Shown one piece after another: positions 45,429 through 54,159 of a stretch of DNA of 64,000 nt. The position numbers and the translations under genes are program-made. The notes below the pieces were generated by a model that saw only the letters and a program-made list of their open reading frames with translations, did not search any database and was not told the origin of the DNA. The stretch's first letter is position 1; each line of letters opens with the position of its first letter. This DNA comes from Mesorhizobium sp. YC-39. GTDB taxonomy: Bacteria; Pseudomonadota; Alphaproteobacteria; Rhizobiales; Rhizobiaceae. The stretch covers positions 434,001-498,000 of the forward strand of contig NZ_JAOWPS010000005.1 in assembly GCF_025753795.1 (NCBI RefSeq). Reading direction: 5' to 3'.

Positions 45429-46550
45429 TCAAACCAGCGACACGTTCCCGCCCGCATGGCGCTCCAGTCGGCCGGCGAGGTCGAGTTCCAGCAGCACCAT
45501 GAAAACCTGGGCCGGATGCAGGCCGGTGTGGCGGATGATCTCGTCGACCGTCACCGGCGTCGGGCCAAGCGCTTCGATGACGCGCTCGCGATCGGCTTCG
45601 CCGGTCGGCGGTGTCACTGAGAAATCGGGCGGCTCTTCGAGCGGCGCCCTTGGCATCGGCGTGCCGACCAGCGGCGCGATCGCGCTGGAAATGTCCGACG
45701 CTTCGGTGACGAGAGTGGCGCCGTCCTTGAGCAGGCCGTTGGTGCCGGCGGCACGTGGATCGAGCGGTGAGCCGGGAACGGCGAAGACCAGCCGGCCCAT
45801 CTCGCCGGCAAGCCTGGCGCTGATCAGTGAGCCGGAGCGTTGCGCGGCCTCGACCACGACCAGCCCAAGGGCGGCACCGGCGACAAGGCGGTTGCGGGGC
45901 GGAAAGTCCTGGGCACGCGGCTGCCAGCCGAACGGCATTTCCGAGATGATAGCGCCGCCGCGCTCGGCAATCTCGTCGCACAGGCCGGCATTCTCGGGCG
46001 GGTAGGGCATGTCGATGCCGCCGGCCAGCACACCGATCGTGCCGGTTGCAAGGCTGCCCTGGTGTGCAGCCGTATCGATGCCGCGTGCCAGGCCGGAAAC
46101 GATGCCGTAGCCGTCGCGGCCAAGTTCGGCGGCGAGCGTCCGCGCCATCTTGATCCCGGCCAGCGAGGCGTTTCGGGCGCCGACGATGGCCACCGCCGGC
46201 AAGCGGAACACCGCGCCTTCGCCCTTGACGGCGAGCAGCGGCGGCGGATGATCCGTGCTCTTCAGCAGCGGCGGATAGTCCGCCTCGCCGATGCCGACGA
46301 AGCGGGCGCCGGCCCGGCGGGCGGCTTCCAGTTCGGCTTCGGCCTCGGCGACTGACGGGATGCGGGCGATGCGGCTGGCGCCGCCCGAGATCATCAGTTC
46401 GGGCAGGATCTCCAGTGCTGCCTCGGCCGAGCCGAAGCGGTTGATCAGATCGCGAAAGGTCGCCGGGCCGACATTCGGCGTTCGTATCAAACGAAGCCAG
46501 CTCAGCCGCTGCCGGTCGCTGAGGCGCGGCCCGGCTGAACGCTGGCTCAA
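45429..46550 (-). CDS. dprA: DNA-processing protein DprA
   Basis: Protects incoming single-stranded DNA and loads RecA during transformation. 373 residues: a SAM-like N part, the Rossmann-like DprA core with GIVSGLARGIDTAAHQGSL and GGIDMPYPPEN, and a C-terminal winged helix (TVDEIIRHTGLHPAQVFMVLLELDLAGRLERHAGG). The start is TTG 46550, overlapping the plsY stop (TTGA), so the two genes are translationally coupled. Competence has not been proved for rhizobia, although dprA is widely kept. Confidence 0.95.
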   Translation of the reverse strand: MSQRSAGPRLSDRQRLSWLRLIRTPNVGPATFRDLINRFGSAEAALEILPELMISGGASRIARIPSVAEAEAELEAARRAGARFVGIGEADYPPLLKSTDHPPPLLAVKGEGAVFRLPAVAIVGARNASLAGIKMARTLAAELGRDGYGIVSGLARGIDTAAHQGSLATGTIGVLAGGIDMPYPPENAGLCDEIAERGGAIISEMPFGWQPRAQDFPPRNRLVAGAALGLVVVEAAQRSGSLISARLAGEMGRLVFAVPGSPLDPRAAGTNGLLKDGATLVTEASDISSAIAPLVGTPMPRAPLEEPPDFSVTPPTGEADRERVIEALGPTPVTVDEIIRHTGLHPAQVFMVLLELDLAGRLERHAGGNVSLV

Positions 46551-47134
46551 CCCTTGGCTCCGATCTTGCCCTCGGTGCCGGCCAGCAGCCGCTCAATGTT
46601 GGTCCGGTGTTTTATGATGACGATCAGGCTCATCAGCGCGAACAGCCCCGCAATCGGCGGCGTGCTCAGGAAATAGAGCGCAATCGGCACGACGACCGCG
46701 GCCGTCAGCGCGGCCAGTGAGGAGTAACGGGCCAGGAATGCAACCACCAGCCAGACGACAGCGAAAATCAGCGCCACCTGCCAGGCCAGCGCGATCAGCA
46801 CGCCGAGATAGGTGGCCACGCCCTTGCCGCCCTTGAAGCCGAGCCAGACCGGAAAGAGATGGCCCAGGAAAGCGCCGAGCCCGGCCCAAAGCCCAAGCTC
46901 GGATGCAAAGCGGCCGGCGATCAGCACCGCGGCCGTGCCCTTCAGCGCGTCGAGCAGCAGCGTCGCGGCGGCAAGCCCCTTGTTGCCGGTGCGTAGCACA
47001 TTGGTGGCACCGATATTGCCGGAGCCGATCTTGCGCACGTCGCCGAGGCCGGCGGCACGGGTAACCAGCAGCCCGAATGGAATCGAGCCGAGCAGGTAGC
47101 CGAACACAAGTGCCAAGACGGGACCGTAACTCAT
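46547..47134 (-). CDS. plsY: Acyl-phosphate glycerol-3-phosphate acyltransferase PlsY
   Basis: Inner-membrane enzyme that makes lysophosphatidic acid from acyl phosphate and glycerol 3-phosphate. 195 residues with about five hydrophobic segments. The three PlsY motifs are visible: GSIPFGLLVTRAAGLGDVRKIGSGNIGATNVLR, then GHLFPVWLGFKGGKGVAT, and the end IKHRTNIERLLAGTEGK. The start ATG 47134 is chosen because it lies ahead of the first membrane segment; the gene is in a minus-strand group with pyrB, pyrC and dprA. Confidence 0.94.
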   Translation of the reverse strand: MSYGPVLALVFGYLLGSIPFGLLVTRAAGLGDVRKIGSGNIGATNVLRTGNKGLAAATLLLDALKGTAAVLIAGRFASELGLWAGLGAFLGHLFPVWLGFKGGKGVATYLGVLIALAWQVALIFAVVWLVVAFLARYSSLAALTAAVVVPIALYFLSTPPIAGLFALMSLIVIIKHRTNIERLLAGTEGKIGAKG

Positions 47135-47192
47135 TGTTTCCCCCGCATTTCCCCAGCCGAGCGGATTGCCGCGCAATGCGCCGTGGCCGGGC

Positions 47193-48479
47193 TCAAGCCG
47201 AAAACACTGTGCGTCCCGCCACCATCGTTTGCAAGACCTTGCCCTGCAGCCGCGCGCCTTCGAAACAGGTGTTTTTCGAGCGCGAGCGAATGCCGCTTTC
47301 GCTGACGATCCACGGTTCGTCCAGATCGACCAGCGCCAGATCGGCCAATGCGCCCGGCTTCAGCGTTCCGCCGGGCAGGCCAAAGAGCCGTGCCGGGGCG
47401 GTCGACAGCACCTCGACCAGCCGCAGCAGCGGCACGTCGCCATTGTGATAGAGCCGAAGTGCCGCGCCCAGCAGCGTTTCCAGCCCGATGGCACCGGCCG
47501 CCGCATCGGCGAAGGGCAGGCGCTTGGTGTCGACGTCCTGCGGGTCGTGCGAGGAGACGATGATGTCGATGGTGCCGTCCTTGATCGCCTCGATCATCGC
47601 CAGCCGGTCCTCCTCGGCGCGCAGCGGCGGCGTCAACCGGAAGAAGGTGCGGTACTCCCCGACATCGTTCTCGTTGAGCGATAGATTGTGGATCGACACG
47701 CCTGATGTGACATTGGCGCCGTCGGCCTTGGCTCGCGTCACTGCTGCCGCCGCCATCGCCGTCGAGATCTTGGCCGCGTGATAGGCGCCGCCGGTCAGCC
47801 GCGCCAGCGCCAGGTCACGCTCCAGCGGGATGGATTCGGCCTCGCGCGGGATGCCGGCAAGGCCGAGCCAGCTGGCGTAGAGGCCTTCATTCATCACGCC
47901 TGACGAGGCGAGATCGGCATCCTGGGTTTCATGGGCGATCACGCCGCCGAAATCGCGCGCATAGGTCAGCGCGCGGCGCATCACCAGTGCGCTTGATATG
48001 GTGTGGCGACCGTCGGTGAAGGCGACCGCGCCGGCCTCGAGAAGCAGGCCGAACTCGGTCATCTCGCGGCCTTCGAGACCCTTGGTGATCGCCGCTGCCG
48101 GAAAGATGTTGACGATGGCTGTATCCTTGGCGGTGCGCAGCACGAACTCGACCAGCGCGACATTGTCGATCACCGGGTCGGTATCGGGCATCATGACGAG
48201 GGAGGTTACGCCGCCGGCTGCAGCCGCCACGCTGGCCGAGGCGATGGTCTCGCGGTGTTCGCCACCGGGTTCGCCGATGAAGACGCGTGCGTCGATCAGG
48301 CCGGGAACAACCGCCTTGCCTGCGCCATCGATGATCTTGGCGCCTTCCGGAGCGCCCTGGTTGAGCGCAGCCTTGCCGGCGGCGACGATCTTGCGGCCTT
48401 CGACGATGATTGCGCCGACCTCGTCGATGCCGCGCGACGGGTCGATGATGCGAACCTTGTTGAAGACCGTCGTGCTCAT
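47193..48479 (-). CDS. pyrC: Dihydroorotase homologue lacking the metal HxH motif
   Basis: 428-residue protein of the dihydroorotase family. In active enzymes the strand after PGLxD carries HxH; here it reads PGLIDARVFIGEPGGEH with D63-A-R65-V-F67, so both His are lost. Later sites are also altered: SSHDPQDVDTKR in place of TDHAPH. That pattern matches non-catalytic PyrC-prime (PyrX) subunits known from Pseudomonas, which stabilise aspartate transcarbamoylase. Its start overlaps the pyrB stop (ATGA), as expected for such a pair. A true dihydroorotase must be elsewhere. Confidence 0.9.
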   Translation of the reverse strand: MSTTVFNKVRIIDPSRGIDEVGAIIVEGRKIVAAGKAALNQGAPEGAKIIDGAGKAVVPGLIDARVFIGEPGGEHRETIASASVAAAAGGVTSLVMMPDTDPVIDNVALVEFVLRTAKDTAIVNIFPAAAITKGLEGREMTEFGLLLEAGAVAFTDGRHTISSALVMRRALTYARDFGGVIAHETQDADLASSGVMNEGLYASWLGLAGIPREAESIPLERDLALARLTGGAYHAAKISTAMAAAAVTRAKADGANVTSGVSIHNLSLNENDVGEYRTFFRLTPPLRAEEDRLAMIEAIKDGTIDIIVSSHDPQDVDTKRLPFADAAAGAIGLETLLGAALRLYHNGDVPLLRLVEVLSTAPARLFGLPGGTLKPGALADLALVDLDEPWIVSESGIRSRSKNTCFEGARLQGKVLQTMVAGRTVFSA

Positions 48480-49438
48480 GCGCGGCCCTCAGTGTTACGG
48501 CGAGGGTCGAGCAGCGCTTCCATCACAGCCATGCGCACGGCAACGCCCATCTCCACCTGTTCCTGGATGACGCTCTGCGGGCCGTCGGCGATTTCCGAAG
48601 CGATCTCGACGCCGCGGTTCATTGGGCCTGGATGCATCACCAGCGCGTCGTCCTTGGCCGCCTTCAGCTTCTCGGCATCGAGACCGAAATAGTGGAAATA
48701 TTCGCGCACCGAAGGCACGAAGGCGCCCTCCATCCGCTCGCGCTGCAGGCGCAGCATCATCACCACGTCGGCGTCTTTAAGCCCTTCGGCCATCGAGCGG
48801 GTGACGATCACCCCCATCTTCTCGATGCCGGCGGGCAGCAGCGTCGACGGGGCGACGACGCGCACCTGGGCGCCGAGCGCGTTGAGCAGCATGATGTTGG
48901 AGCGCGCGACGCGCGAATGCAGGATGTCGCCGCAGATCGCCACGATCAGCTTCGACAGCGGCCCCTTGGCACGGCGGATGGTCAGGGCGTCGAGCAGCGC
49001 CTGCGTCGGGTGCTCATGGGCGCCGTCGCCGGCATTGACCACGGAGCAGCCGACCTTCTGCGCCAGAAGTGCGGCGGCGCCCGCCGACTGGTGGCGGATG
49101 ATCAATATGTCGGGGCGCATGGCGTTCAGCGTCATTGCCGTGTCGATCAGCGTCTCGCCCTTCTTCACCGAGGAACTCGCCACCGACATGTTCATGACGT
49201 CGGCGCCGAGCCGCTTTCCGGCCAGCTCGAACGAGGACTGTGTGCGGGTCGAGGCTTCGTAGAAAAGGTTGATCTGGGTGCGGCCGCGCAGCGTCGAGGT
49301 CTTCTTCTCTGGCTGCCGGGAGATCGCCACCGCTCGATCGGCGCGGTCGAGCAAAAGCTCGATGTCGGCGGGGGAAAGATCGCGGATGCCCAGAAGATGG
49401 CGGTGAGGATAAAGCGGCAGGGACGAAGCGTCGGTCAT
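48476..49438 (-). CDS. pyrB: Aspartate carbamoyltransferase catalytic subunit
   Basis: Second step of pyrimidine synthesis: joins carbamoyl phosphate and aspartate. 320 residues. The carbamoyl-phosphate motif is ASTRTQSSFELAGKRLG, then SSVKKGETLIDT; DGAHEHPTQALLDALTI completes the active site. There is no pyrI in the region; instead a PyrC-like protein is coupled behind it, as in the PyrB-PyrX dodecamer of Pseudomonas. It is divergent from the aidB-like gene. Confidence 0.96.
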   Translation of the reverse strand: MTDASSLPLYPHRHLLGIRDLSPADIELLLDRADRAVAISRQPEKKTSTLRGRTQINLFYEASTRTQSSFELAGKRLGADVMNMSVASSSVKKGETLIDTAMTLNAMRPDILIIRHQSAGAAALLAQKVGCSVVNAGDGAHEHPTQALLDALTIRRAKGPLSKLIVAICGDILHSRVARSNIMLLNALGAQVRVVAPSTLLPAGIEKMGVIVTRSMAEGLKDADVVMMLRLQRERMEGAFVPSVREYFHYFGLDAEKLKAAKDDALVMHPGPMNRGVEIASEIADGPQSVIQEQVEMGVAVRMAVMEALLDPRRNTEGRA

Positions 49439-49593
49439 CTCAAGGCGCTGCTATAGGGCTCAGATTTTGCAGCCGCAAGCACCAGCTTTGGATTGCGGCC
49501 TTTCTCCCCGGTTTTTCGTCGCGCGCGCGGCAACGCTTGGCTATAACCGCCAATGGCTTCGGATTCGTAGCCCTCAGACAACAAGGACTGTGC

Positions 49594-51222
49594 GTGACCG
49601 ACGACGTGATCAACCAGCCGCCGCCGCTGACGGGCGGCAATGCGTGGCGAGGCGATCCGTTGCTGATCCAGCTTGCCGAGCGCTTTTCCGATCCGGTGCG
49701 CAAGGATCTCGACGGCCTTGGCCGGTTCGTGCTGACGCCGGAGGCGCAGGAACTGGCCCGTCTGGCCAATGTCGAGACGCCGAAGCTCAGGACGCATGAC
49801 CGGCAGGGCCGGCGCATCGATCAGGTCGAGTTCCACCCGGCCTATCATGCGCTGATGCGTCGATCGGTGGCCAACGGCCTGCATTCCTCGGTCTGGGAAA
49901 ATGGCGATGCCGAGGTCGGGCGACGTCATCAGGTGCGCGCCGCGCGTTTTTATCTGACAGCGGAGCTCGAGACCGGACACCTCTGCCCCATCACCATGAC
50001 CAGCGCATCGCTGGCGGCGCTGATGGCCAGCCCAAAACTGTTTCGCGAATGGGCGCCCAGGGTGACGACGCGCAAATACGACCAGAGCCAGAGGCCGCCG
50101 GTCGAAAAGACCGGGCTGACGCTTGGCATGGGCATGACCGAAAAGCAGGGTGGCACGGATGTGCGCGCCAACACCACCCGGGCCGAGCGCGCTGGCAGCG
50201 GCTTCTACCGGCTCACCGGCCACAAATGGTTCATGTCGGCACCGATGTCGGATGCCTTTCTGGTGCTCGGACAGGCGCCGGAGGGACTTTCGTGCTTTCT
50301 CGTTCCGCGCATTCTCGGCGATGGGTCGGGCAACGGTTTTCGCTTCCAACGGCTGAAGGACAAGCTCGGCAACCGCTCCAATGCGTCGTCCGAGGTGGAG
50401 TTCGTCAACGCCATTGGCGAAATGGTCGGCGAGCCCGGCGCGGGCGTAAAGACGATCATGGACATGGTGACGCTGACCCGGCTCGACTGCGCCGTGGCCT
50501 CGTCGGCGATCATGCGGGCAGGGCTGGCCGAGGCCGTCCACCATACACGTCACCGCCAGGTGTTCGGCGCCAATCTGATCGAGCAGCAGTTGATGCAACG
50601 CGTGCTGGCCGATATGGCGCTCGACGTTGCCGCCGCCACCGCGCTGTCGTTTCGGCTGGCGCGTTCCTTCGACGAGGCGGCCAGCGACCGCGGCGAGGCC
50701 GCCTTCGCCCGCGCCATGACCCCGGTCGTCAAATACTGGGTCTGCAAGATCGCGCCGCCGCTGCTTTACGAGGCGATGGAATGCCTTGGCGGCAATGGCT
50801 ATGTCGAGGAAGCGCCGCTTGCCCGTTATTACCGCGAAGCGCCGGTCAATGCGATCTGGGAGGGTTCCGGCAACGTAATGGCGCTCGATGTGCTGCGCGT
50901 GCTTGGCCGGGCGCCCGGCCTGTTCGAGGAGGTGCTGACCGGCATCGACCGCGATCTCGGCGCCGGCGGGCGTGGCACTATCGGCGTGCTCAAGGCGGCG
51001 ATGCAAGTGGCGGCAACCGACGAGGGCTCGGCGCGGCTGCTGACGGAGCAACTGGCGCTGTCGGCGGCGGCGGCGGAGCTGCGCCGGCTGGGAGCAGGGC
51101 GGATCGCCGATGCTTTCGTCGAGACGCGGCTGGCCGGCCAGTGGCGCAACACCTACGGCATGCTCGATTCGCGCCACGATGCCCGCATGATCATCGACAC
51201 GCTCTATCCGCCGGTCAATTGA
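49594..51222 (+). CDS. aidB: AidB-like acyl-CoA dehydrogenase
   Basis: 542-residue flavoprotein of the acyl-CoA dehydrogenase family, AidB/isovaleryl branch. Good evidence is GMGMTEKQGGTDVRANTTRAE (FAD/substrate motif), SGFYRLTGHKWFMSAPMSDAFLVL, and AMECLGGNGYVEEAPLARYYREAPVNAIWEGSGNVMALDVLR. In E. coli AidB binds DNA and counters alkylation damage; the substrate is not known. The start GTG 49594 is chosen: AAGGA lies six bases upstream, while TTG 49537 has no ribosome site. It is divergent from pyrB. Confidence 0.9.
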   Translation: MTDDVINQPPPLTGGNAWRGDPLLIQLAERFSDPVRKDLDGLGRFVLTPEAQELARLANVETPKLRTHDRQGRRIDQVEFHPAYHALMRRSVANGLHSSVWENGDAEVGRRHQVRAARFYLTAELETGHLCPITMTSASLAALMASPKLFREWAPRVTTRKYDQSQRPPVEKTGLTLGMGMTEKQGGTDVRANTTRAERAGSGFYRLTGHKWFMSAPMSDAFLVLGQAPEGLSCFLVPRILGDGSGNGFRFQRLKDKLGNRSNASSEVEFVNAIGEMVGEPGAGVKTIMDMVTLTRLDCAVASSAIMRAGLAEAVHHTRHRQVFGANLIEQQLMQRVLADMALDVAAATALSFRLARSFDEAASDRGEAAFARAMTPVVKYWVCKIAPPLLYEAMECLGGNGYVEEAPLARYYREAPVNAIWEGSGNVMALDVLRVLGRAPGLFEEVLTGIDRDLGAGGRGTIGVLKAAMQVAATDEGSARLLTEQLALSAAAAELRRLGAGRIADAFVETRLAGQWRNTYGMLDSRHDARMIIDTLYPPVN

Positions 51223-51348
51223 GAGGGTTTTGACAGGGGATTTGTTCTTTGTCGCGTCCCTGTGGATGGCCGTTAACCTTAACAAATGGTTTCCATTGCG
51301 GCGGCAAGCCGCAAAGCCCAATGTCCTGTTTACCAAAGCAGGAACGCC

Positions 51349-51909
51349 ATGCGGTATATATTGACCTCCTTTCTGGCCTTGCACTGGGCAGTGGCTTTCG
51401 CCCTGCTGGCGTTCATCTGCATTGACGGAAATCGCGGCGTTGCGGCGGCGCTCGGTGTGTTGGGCGTTGCCATTCAGAATGCCCATTTCGCCGATCTCGA
51501 AAACGCCATCGTCGTGGCGCCGCTTGCCGTCGCATTGCTTGTTGTTGCGGTGCTGTTTTGCTGGGCCTTCGTCGAGACCCTGATCAGCGGCGTACCAGAC
51601 CCGCAAGCCGTCGACAGCGTCGTGCGCACCGCCTTCATCTCGGCTTCCGGCGTATTGTCGCTCGTTCTGGTCGGCGGCGCCGCGCAAGGCATCAACGGGC
51701 TGTTCATGGCCGTCGCCGTGCAATTGGCCGCGCTGCTGGCTTCCTATGTCGCCATGCTTGCGGAGCGGCGTTCGGCCTTTACCGCAGCGGTTCCGGCCAG
51801 AGCCGACATCCGGGCCGCCGCGCATCTGATGGCGAAGGACGCGGCGCACAGTTCCTTGCTCTCACGCATTTCCGGTCGATCGGACACCAACCCGAGGGAT
51901 GGCCGCTGA
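51349..51909 (+). CDS. Membrane protein of unknown function
   Basis: 186 residues with three or four hydrophobic segments (LTSFLALHWAVAFALLAFICIDG, NAIVVAPLAVALLVVAVLFCWAFVE, VSGVLSLVLVGGAAQ-like, LFMAVAVQLAALLASYVA) and a cytoplasmic tail. GGAACGCC precedes ATG 51349. No family is recognised. The next gene starts on its stop codon (TGATG), so both proteins are likely to be produced together. Confidence 0.72.
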   Translation: MRYILTSFLALHWAVAFALLAFICIDGNRGVAAALGVLGVAIQNAHFADLENAIVVAPLAVALLVVAVLFCWAFVETLISGVPDPQAVDSVVRTAFISASGVLSLVLVGGAAQGINGLFMAVAVQLAALLASYVAMLAERRSAFTAAVPARADIRAAAHLMAKDAAHSSLLSRISGRSDTNPRDGR

Positions 51910-52250
51910 TGCGCTACCTGTTCGCACTTTGGGTTGCTCCGCTCGCTCTGTTCTGGGGCTGGTTCTTCCTGTCGCTCAACGACATCAATTTCGGCTATGT
52001 GATGCTTAGCCGGCAATTGCATGATCTCGTCTTCCAGCTCTACGGGCAGATGCTTGGCGTCGATCCGGCGATCATTCCCGGCATGGTGGCGAAAGCCTGC
52101 GTCTTCGACGGGCTGCTCTTGATGGCGTTTTGGGCGTTTCGCCGGCGTCGCAACATTGCTGCCTGGATCAAGAAGCGGTGGATGGATTCGGTTCCGTCCG
52201 AGCACTTGCATCGAGCGACTGAAGCCGGTCCAGAACTCCCTGCAGAATAA
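51909..52250 (+). CDS. Small membrane protein, DUF6105-like
   Basis: 113 residues; MRYLFALWVAPLALFWGWFFLSLNDINFGYVMLSRQLHDLVFQLYG is typical of a small Rhizobiales membrane protein family that I believe is DUF6105, though I cannot confirm the name. A second hydrophobic patch (KACVFDGLLLMAFWAF) is followed by RRRRN. The start overlaps the previous stop. The last 83 bases overlap the convergent ruvX gene. Confidence 0.72.
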   Translation: MRYLFALWVAPLALFWGWFFLSLNDINFGYVMLSRQLHDLVFQLYGQMLGVDPAIIPGMVAKACVFDGLLLMAFWAFRRRRNIAAWIKKRWMDSVPSEHLHRATEAGPELPAE

Positions 52251-52674
52251 AGGCGGCCGCCGCCGAATCGATCTTGCCGGCTCGTTTGCGGCGCGAAAAA
52301 TCCATTTCGATCAATGTCCGCTCGGCCGCCACCGTCGACAGCCGCTCGTCCCAAAAAACGAAGGGCAGGTCGGTCAGACCAGCCATATTGCGGACGAAGG
52401 CGCGGGATTTCTGGGCGCGGGGTCCTTCCGACCCATCCATGTTGACCGGCAGGCCAAGCACCACGGCCCCGGCGTTCTCCTTCTGCAGCAAAGCGAGGAG
52501 GACTGCGGCATCCAGGGAGAATTTCCGGCGCATGATGACGGGGCGCGGATGGGCGAAGGAAAAACCCCGGTCGGAAACCGCCACGCCGATCGTCTTGTCG
52601 CCGAGATCGAGCCCGGCCAGCGTCTTGCCGCCGCCAAGCCGTGCCGGCAACTCCTCGATGCTGATAATGCTCAA
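52168..52674 (-). CDS. ruvX: Holliday junction resolvase RuvX (YqgF)
   Basis: 168-residue RNase-H-like fold protein of the YqgF/RuvX family, linked to rRNA processing and possible Holliday junction cleavage. The motif LAGLDLGDKTIGVAVSDRG is the first acidic strand, then VLGLPVNMDGSEGPRA and VFWDERLSTVAAE; the late D in KIDSAAAAFILQG completes the active site. The start TTG 52674 has AAAGGAAAG upstream. It overlaps the convergent membrane protein gene by 83 bases. Confidence 0.92.
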   Translation of the reverse strand: MSIISIEELPARLGGGKTLAGLDLGDKTIGVAVSDRGFSFAHPRPVIMRRKFSLDAAVLLALLQKENAGAVVLGLPVNMDGSEGPRAQKSRAFVRNMAGLTDLPFVFWDERLSTVAAERTLIEMDFSRRKRAGKIDSAAAAFILQGVLDRLQSLDASARTEPNPSTAS

Positions 52675-52751
52675 CGACTTTCCTTTGTGGGACTTTAATT
52701 TTACTGACTGCGTTCTACCCTTTGACAGAGCAAAAATCGAGGAAGGCATTG

Positions 52752-53459
52752 ATGAAACTGACCTGGTACGGACATTCGGCATTCCGCATCGAGACCGCAG
52801 ACGCGAGAATCCTCATCGACCCCTATCTGATCGGCAATCCGTCATGGACCGGCGGCTGGGAAGGACCGGCGGAAGGTGTCACGCATGTATTGTTGACGCA
52901 CGGCCACAACGACCACGCCAGCGGCGCGTTGGAAGTGCTCGGGAAAAGCGGCGCCATGCTGGTCGCCAATTTCGAAATCTGCATGTACCTGGTTGGCAAG
53001 GGCGTCAGCGACAACAAGATCAATCCAGGCAATATCGGCGGCACCGTTGATTGCGGTGGCTTCACCACCACCTTCGTCCAGGCGCTGCACTCGTCGTCAT
53101 TTGGCATCGACGGTGGCCAGAACGTCTATCTCGGTAATCCGGGCGGGCTCGTGCTGCATTTTCCGGAAGACAAGACGCTCTACCATATGGGTGACACCGA
53201 CATTTTTTCCGACATGGCGCTGATCAACGAATTGCATGAGCCGAAGATCGGCATCGTGCCGATCGGCGACCGCTTTACCATGGGCGGCGCGGTGGCGGCT
53301 CTTGCCTGCCGGCGCTTCTTCGATTTCGATGCGGTTATCCCCAGCCACTTCGGCACGTTTCCGATCATCGACCAGACCGCCGAAAAGTTCGTGGCGGGAA
53401 TGGATGGATCGGATGTGAAAGTGGCATTGCCGAAGATCGGCGAGACGATTACCTTGTAG
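52752..53459 (+). CDS. UPF0173 metal-dependent hydrolase
   Basis: 235-residue metallo-beta-lactamase-fold protein. The metal motif LLTHGHNDHASGAL gives H50, H52, D54 and H55. MKLTWYGHSAFRIE is the standard N terminus, and DTDIFSDMALINELHEPKIGIVPIGDRFTMG is a typical middle. Substrate unknown. It is divergent from ruvX, with about 77 bases between. Confidence 0.94.
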   Translation: MKLTWYGHSAFRIETADARILIDPYLIGNPSWTGGWEGPAEGVTHVLLTHGHNDHASGALEVLGKSGAMLVANFEICMYLVGKGVSDNKINPGNIGGTVDCGGFTTTFVQALHSSSFGIDGGQNVYLGNPGGLVLHFPEDKTLYHMGDTDIFSDMALINELHEPKIGIVPIGDRFTMGGAVAALACRRFFDFDAVIPSHFGTFPIIDQTAEKFVAGMDGSDVKVALPKIGETITL

Positions 53460-53493
53460 AAGATACCGGAAGATACCAAAACGGAATGAAAAC

Positions 53494-53910
53494 ATGGCTT
53501 TGAGGAGCTCTCTTTGCATTTCGATTCTGGTTGCGGCATCGCCTGCGCCCGCCGCCGAGGACTTCATCGAAGGTGTCTATCTCCAATCCGAGGATCTTTG
53601 TGCTCAAGCCAAAAAGGATACGCTGCAGACGGTGATTGAGGCCGGCAACATTGTGCTGTCGGCCCGCGGCCTGGAAAGCATCGAATACAATTGCGAATTC
53701 CTTGAGATCACCAAGGCGACACGTTCACCGAGCTGGGCGGTGACCGCCATCTGCCAGGAGCCGGGCTATCTCTTTCCTGACGTTTTGTCGGTCACGCAAA
53801 TGAACCCGAAGCAGATCGACCTGGTTTCGGTCCGGCCAGTCGACGACGAAAGCGAGGCCAGCGGCAACAGCGGCAGCTACTTCCTCTGCGACGGCGTCGC
53901 GCTGCCTTAG
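53494..53910 (+). CDS. Small secreted protein of unknown function
   Basis: 138 residues with signal peptide MALRSSLCISILVAASPAPAA and a mature part that begins EDFIEGVYLQSEDLCAQ. Cysteines in DLCAQ, YNCEF, AICQEPG and FLCDG suggest disulphide bonds in the periplasm. The stop codon TAG (53908-53910) is also the first base triplet of the inverted-repeat element, so the repeat provides the gene's end. No family is recognised. Confidence 0.7.
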   Translation: MALRSSLCISILVAASPAPAAEDFIEGVYLQSEDLCAQAKKDTLQTVIEAGNIVLSARGLESIEYNCEFLEITKATRSPSWAVTAICQEPGYLFPDVLSVTQMNPKQIDLVSVRPVDDESEASGNSGSYFLCDGVALP

Positions 53911-54067
53911 GGTGTGTTGAGATTCAGGTGATGCCGGCCTGCAAATCGCGGCTTCCTGCGCTTCCGGTGCTCACGTACTTTAAGTACGCTCTCGGCAGCC
54001 ACCTGTTGGTCGCTTCGCGTCCGTCTTCGACTCCGGCGCGGCCTGACCTGAATCTCAACACACCCTA
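53908..54067. mobile_element. 160-base element with 22-base perfect terminal inverted repeats
   Basis: The first 22 bases (53908-53929, beginning TAGGGTGTGTTGAG) are exactly the reverse complement of the last 22 (54046-54067, ending CTCAACACACCCTA). The centre holds a second palindrome, GTACTTTAAGTAC, and about 110 bases without a gene. The structure is that of a miniature inverted-repeat element. I see no obvious target duplication. It overlaps the stop of the preceding gene. Confidence 0.75.
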
Positions 54068-54159
54068 GACCCGTTCTAGCGGGATTGCCGGCATGATGCA
54101 TGTTGCGCGGCACGCGCCGCGCCGCTATAGCGCGACCTGGTTTTCCCGAGGCGACAAAT

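Noticed and set aside
43343..45429. Genomic island at tRNA-Lys
   Set aside because: No integrase, no repeated tRNA 3' end and no shift in base content beyond a short sparse interval.
49435..51849. An 804-residue minus-strand open frame
   Set aside because: It lies opposite the aidB-like gene and crosses into the next gene; composition is that of an antisense shadow.
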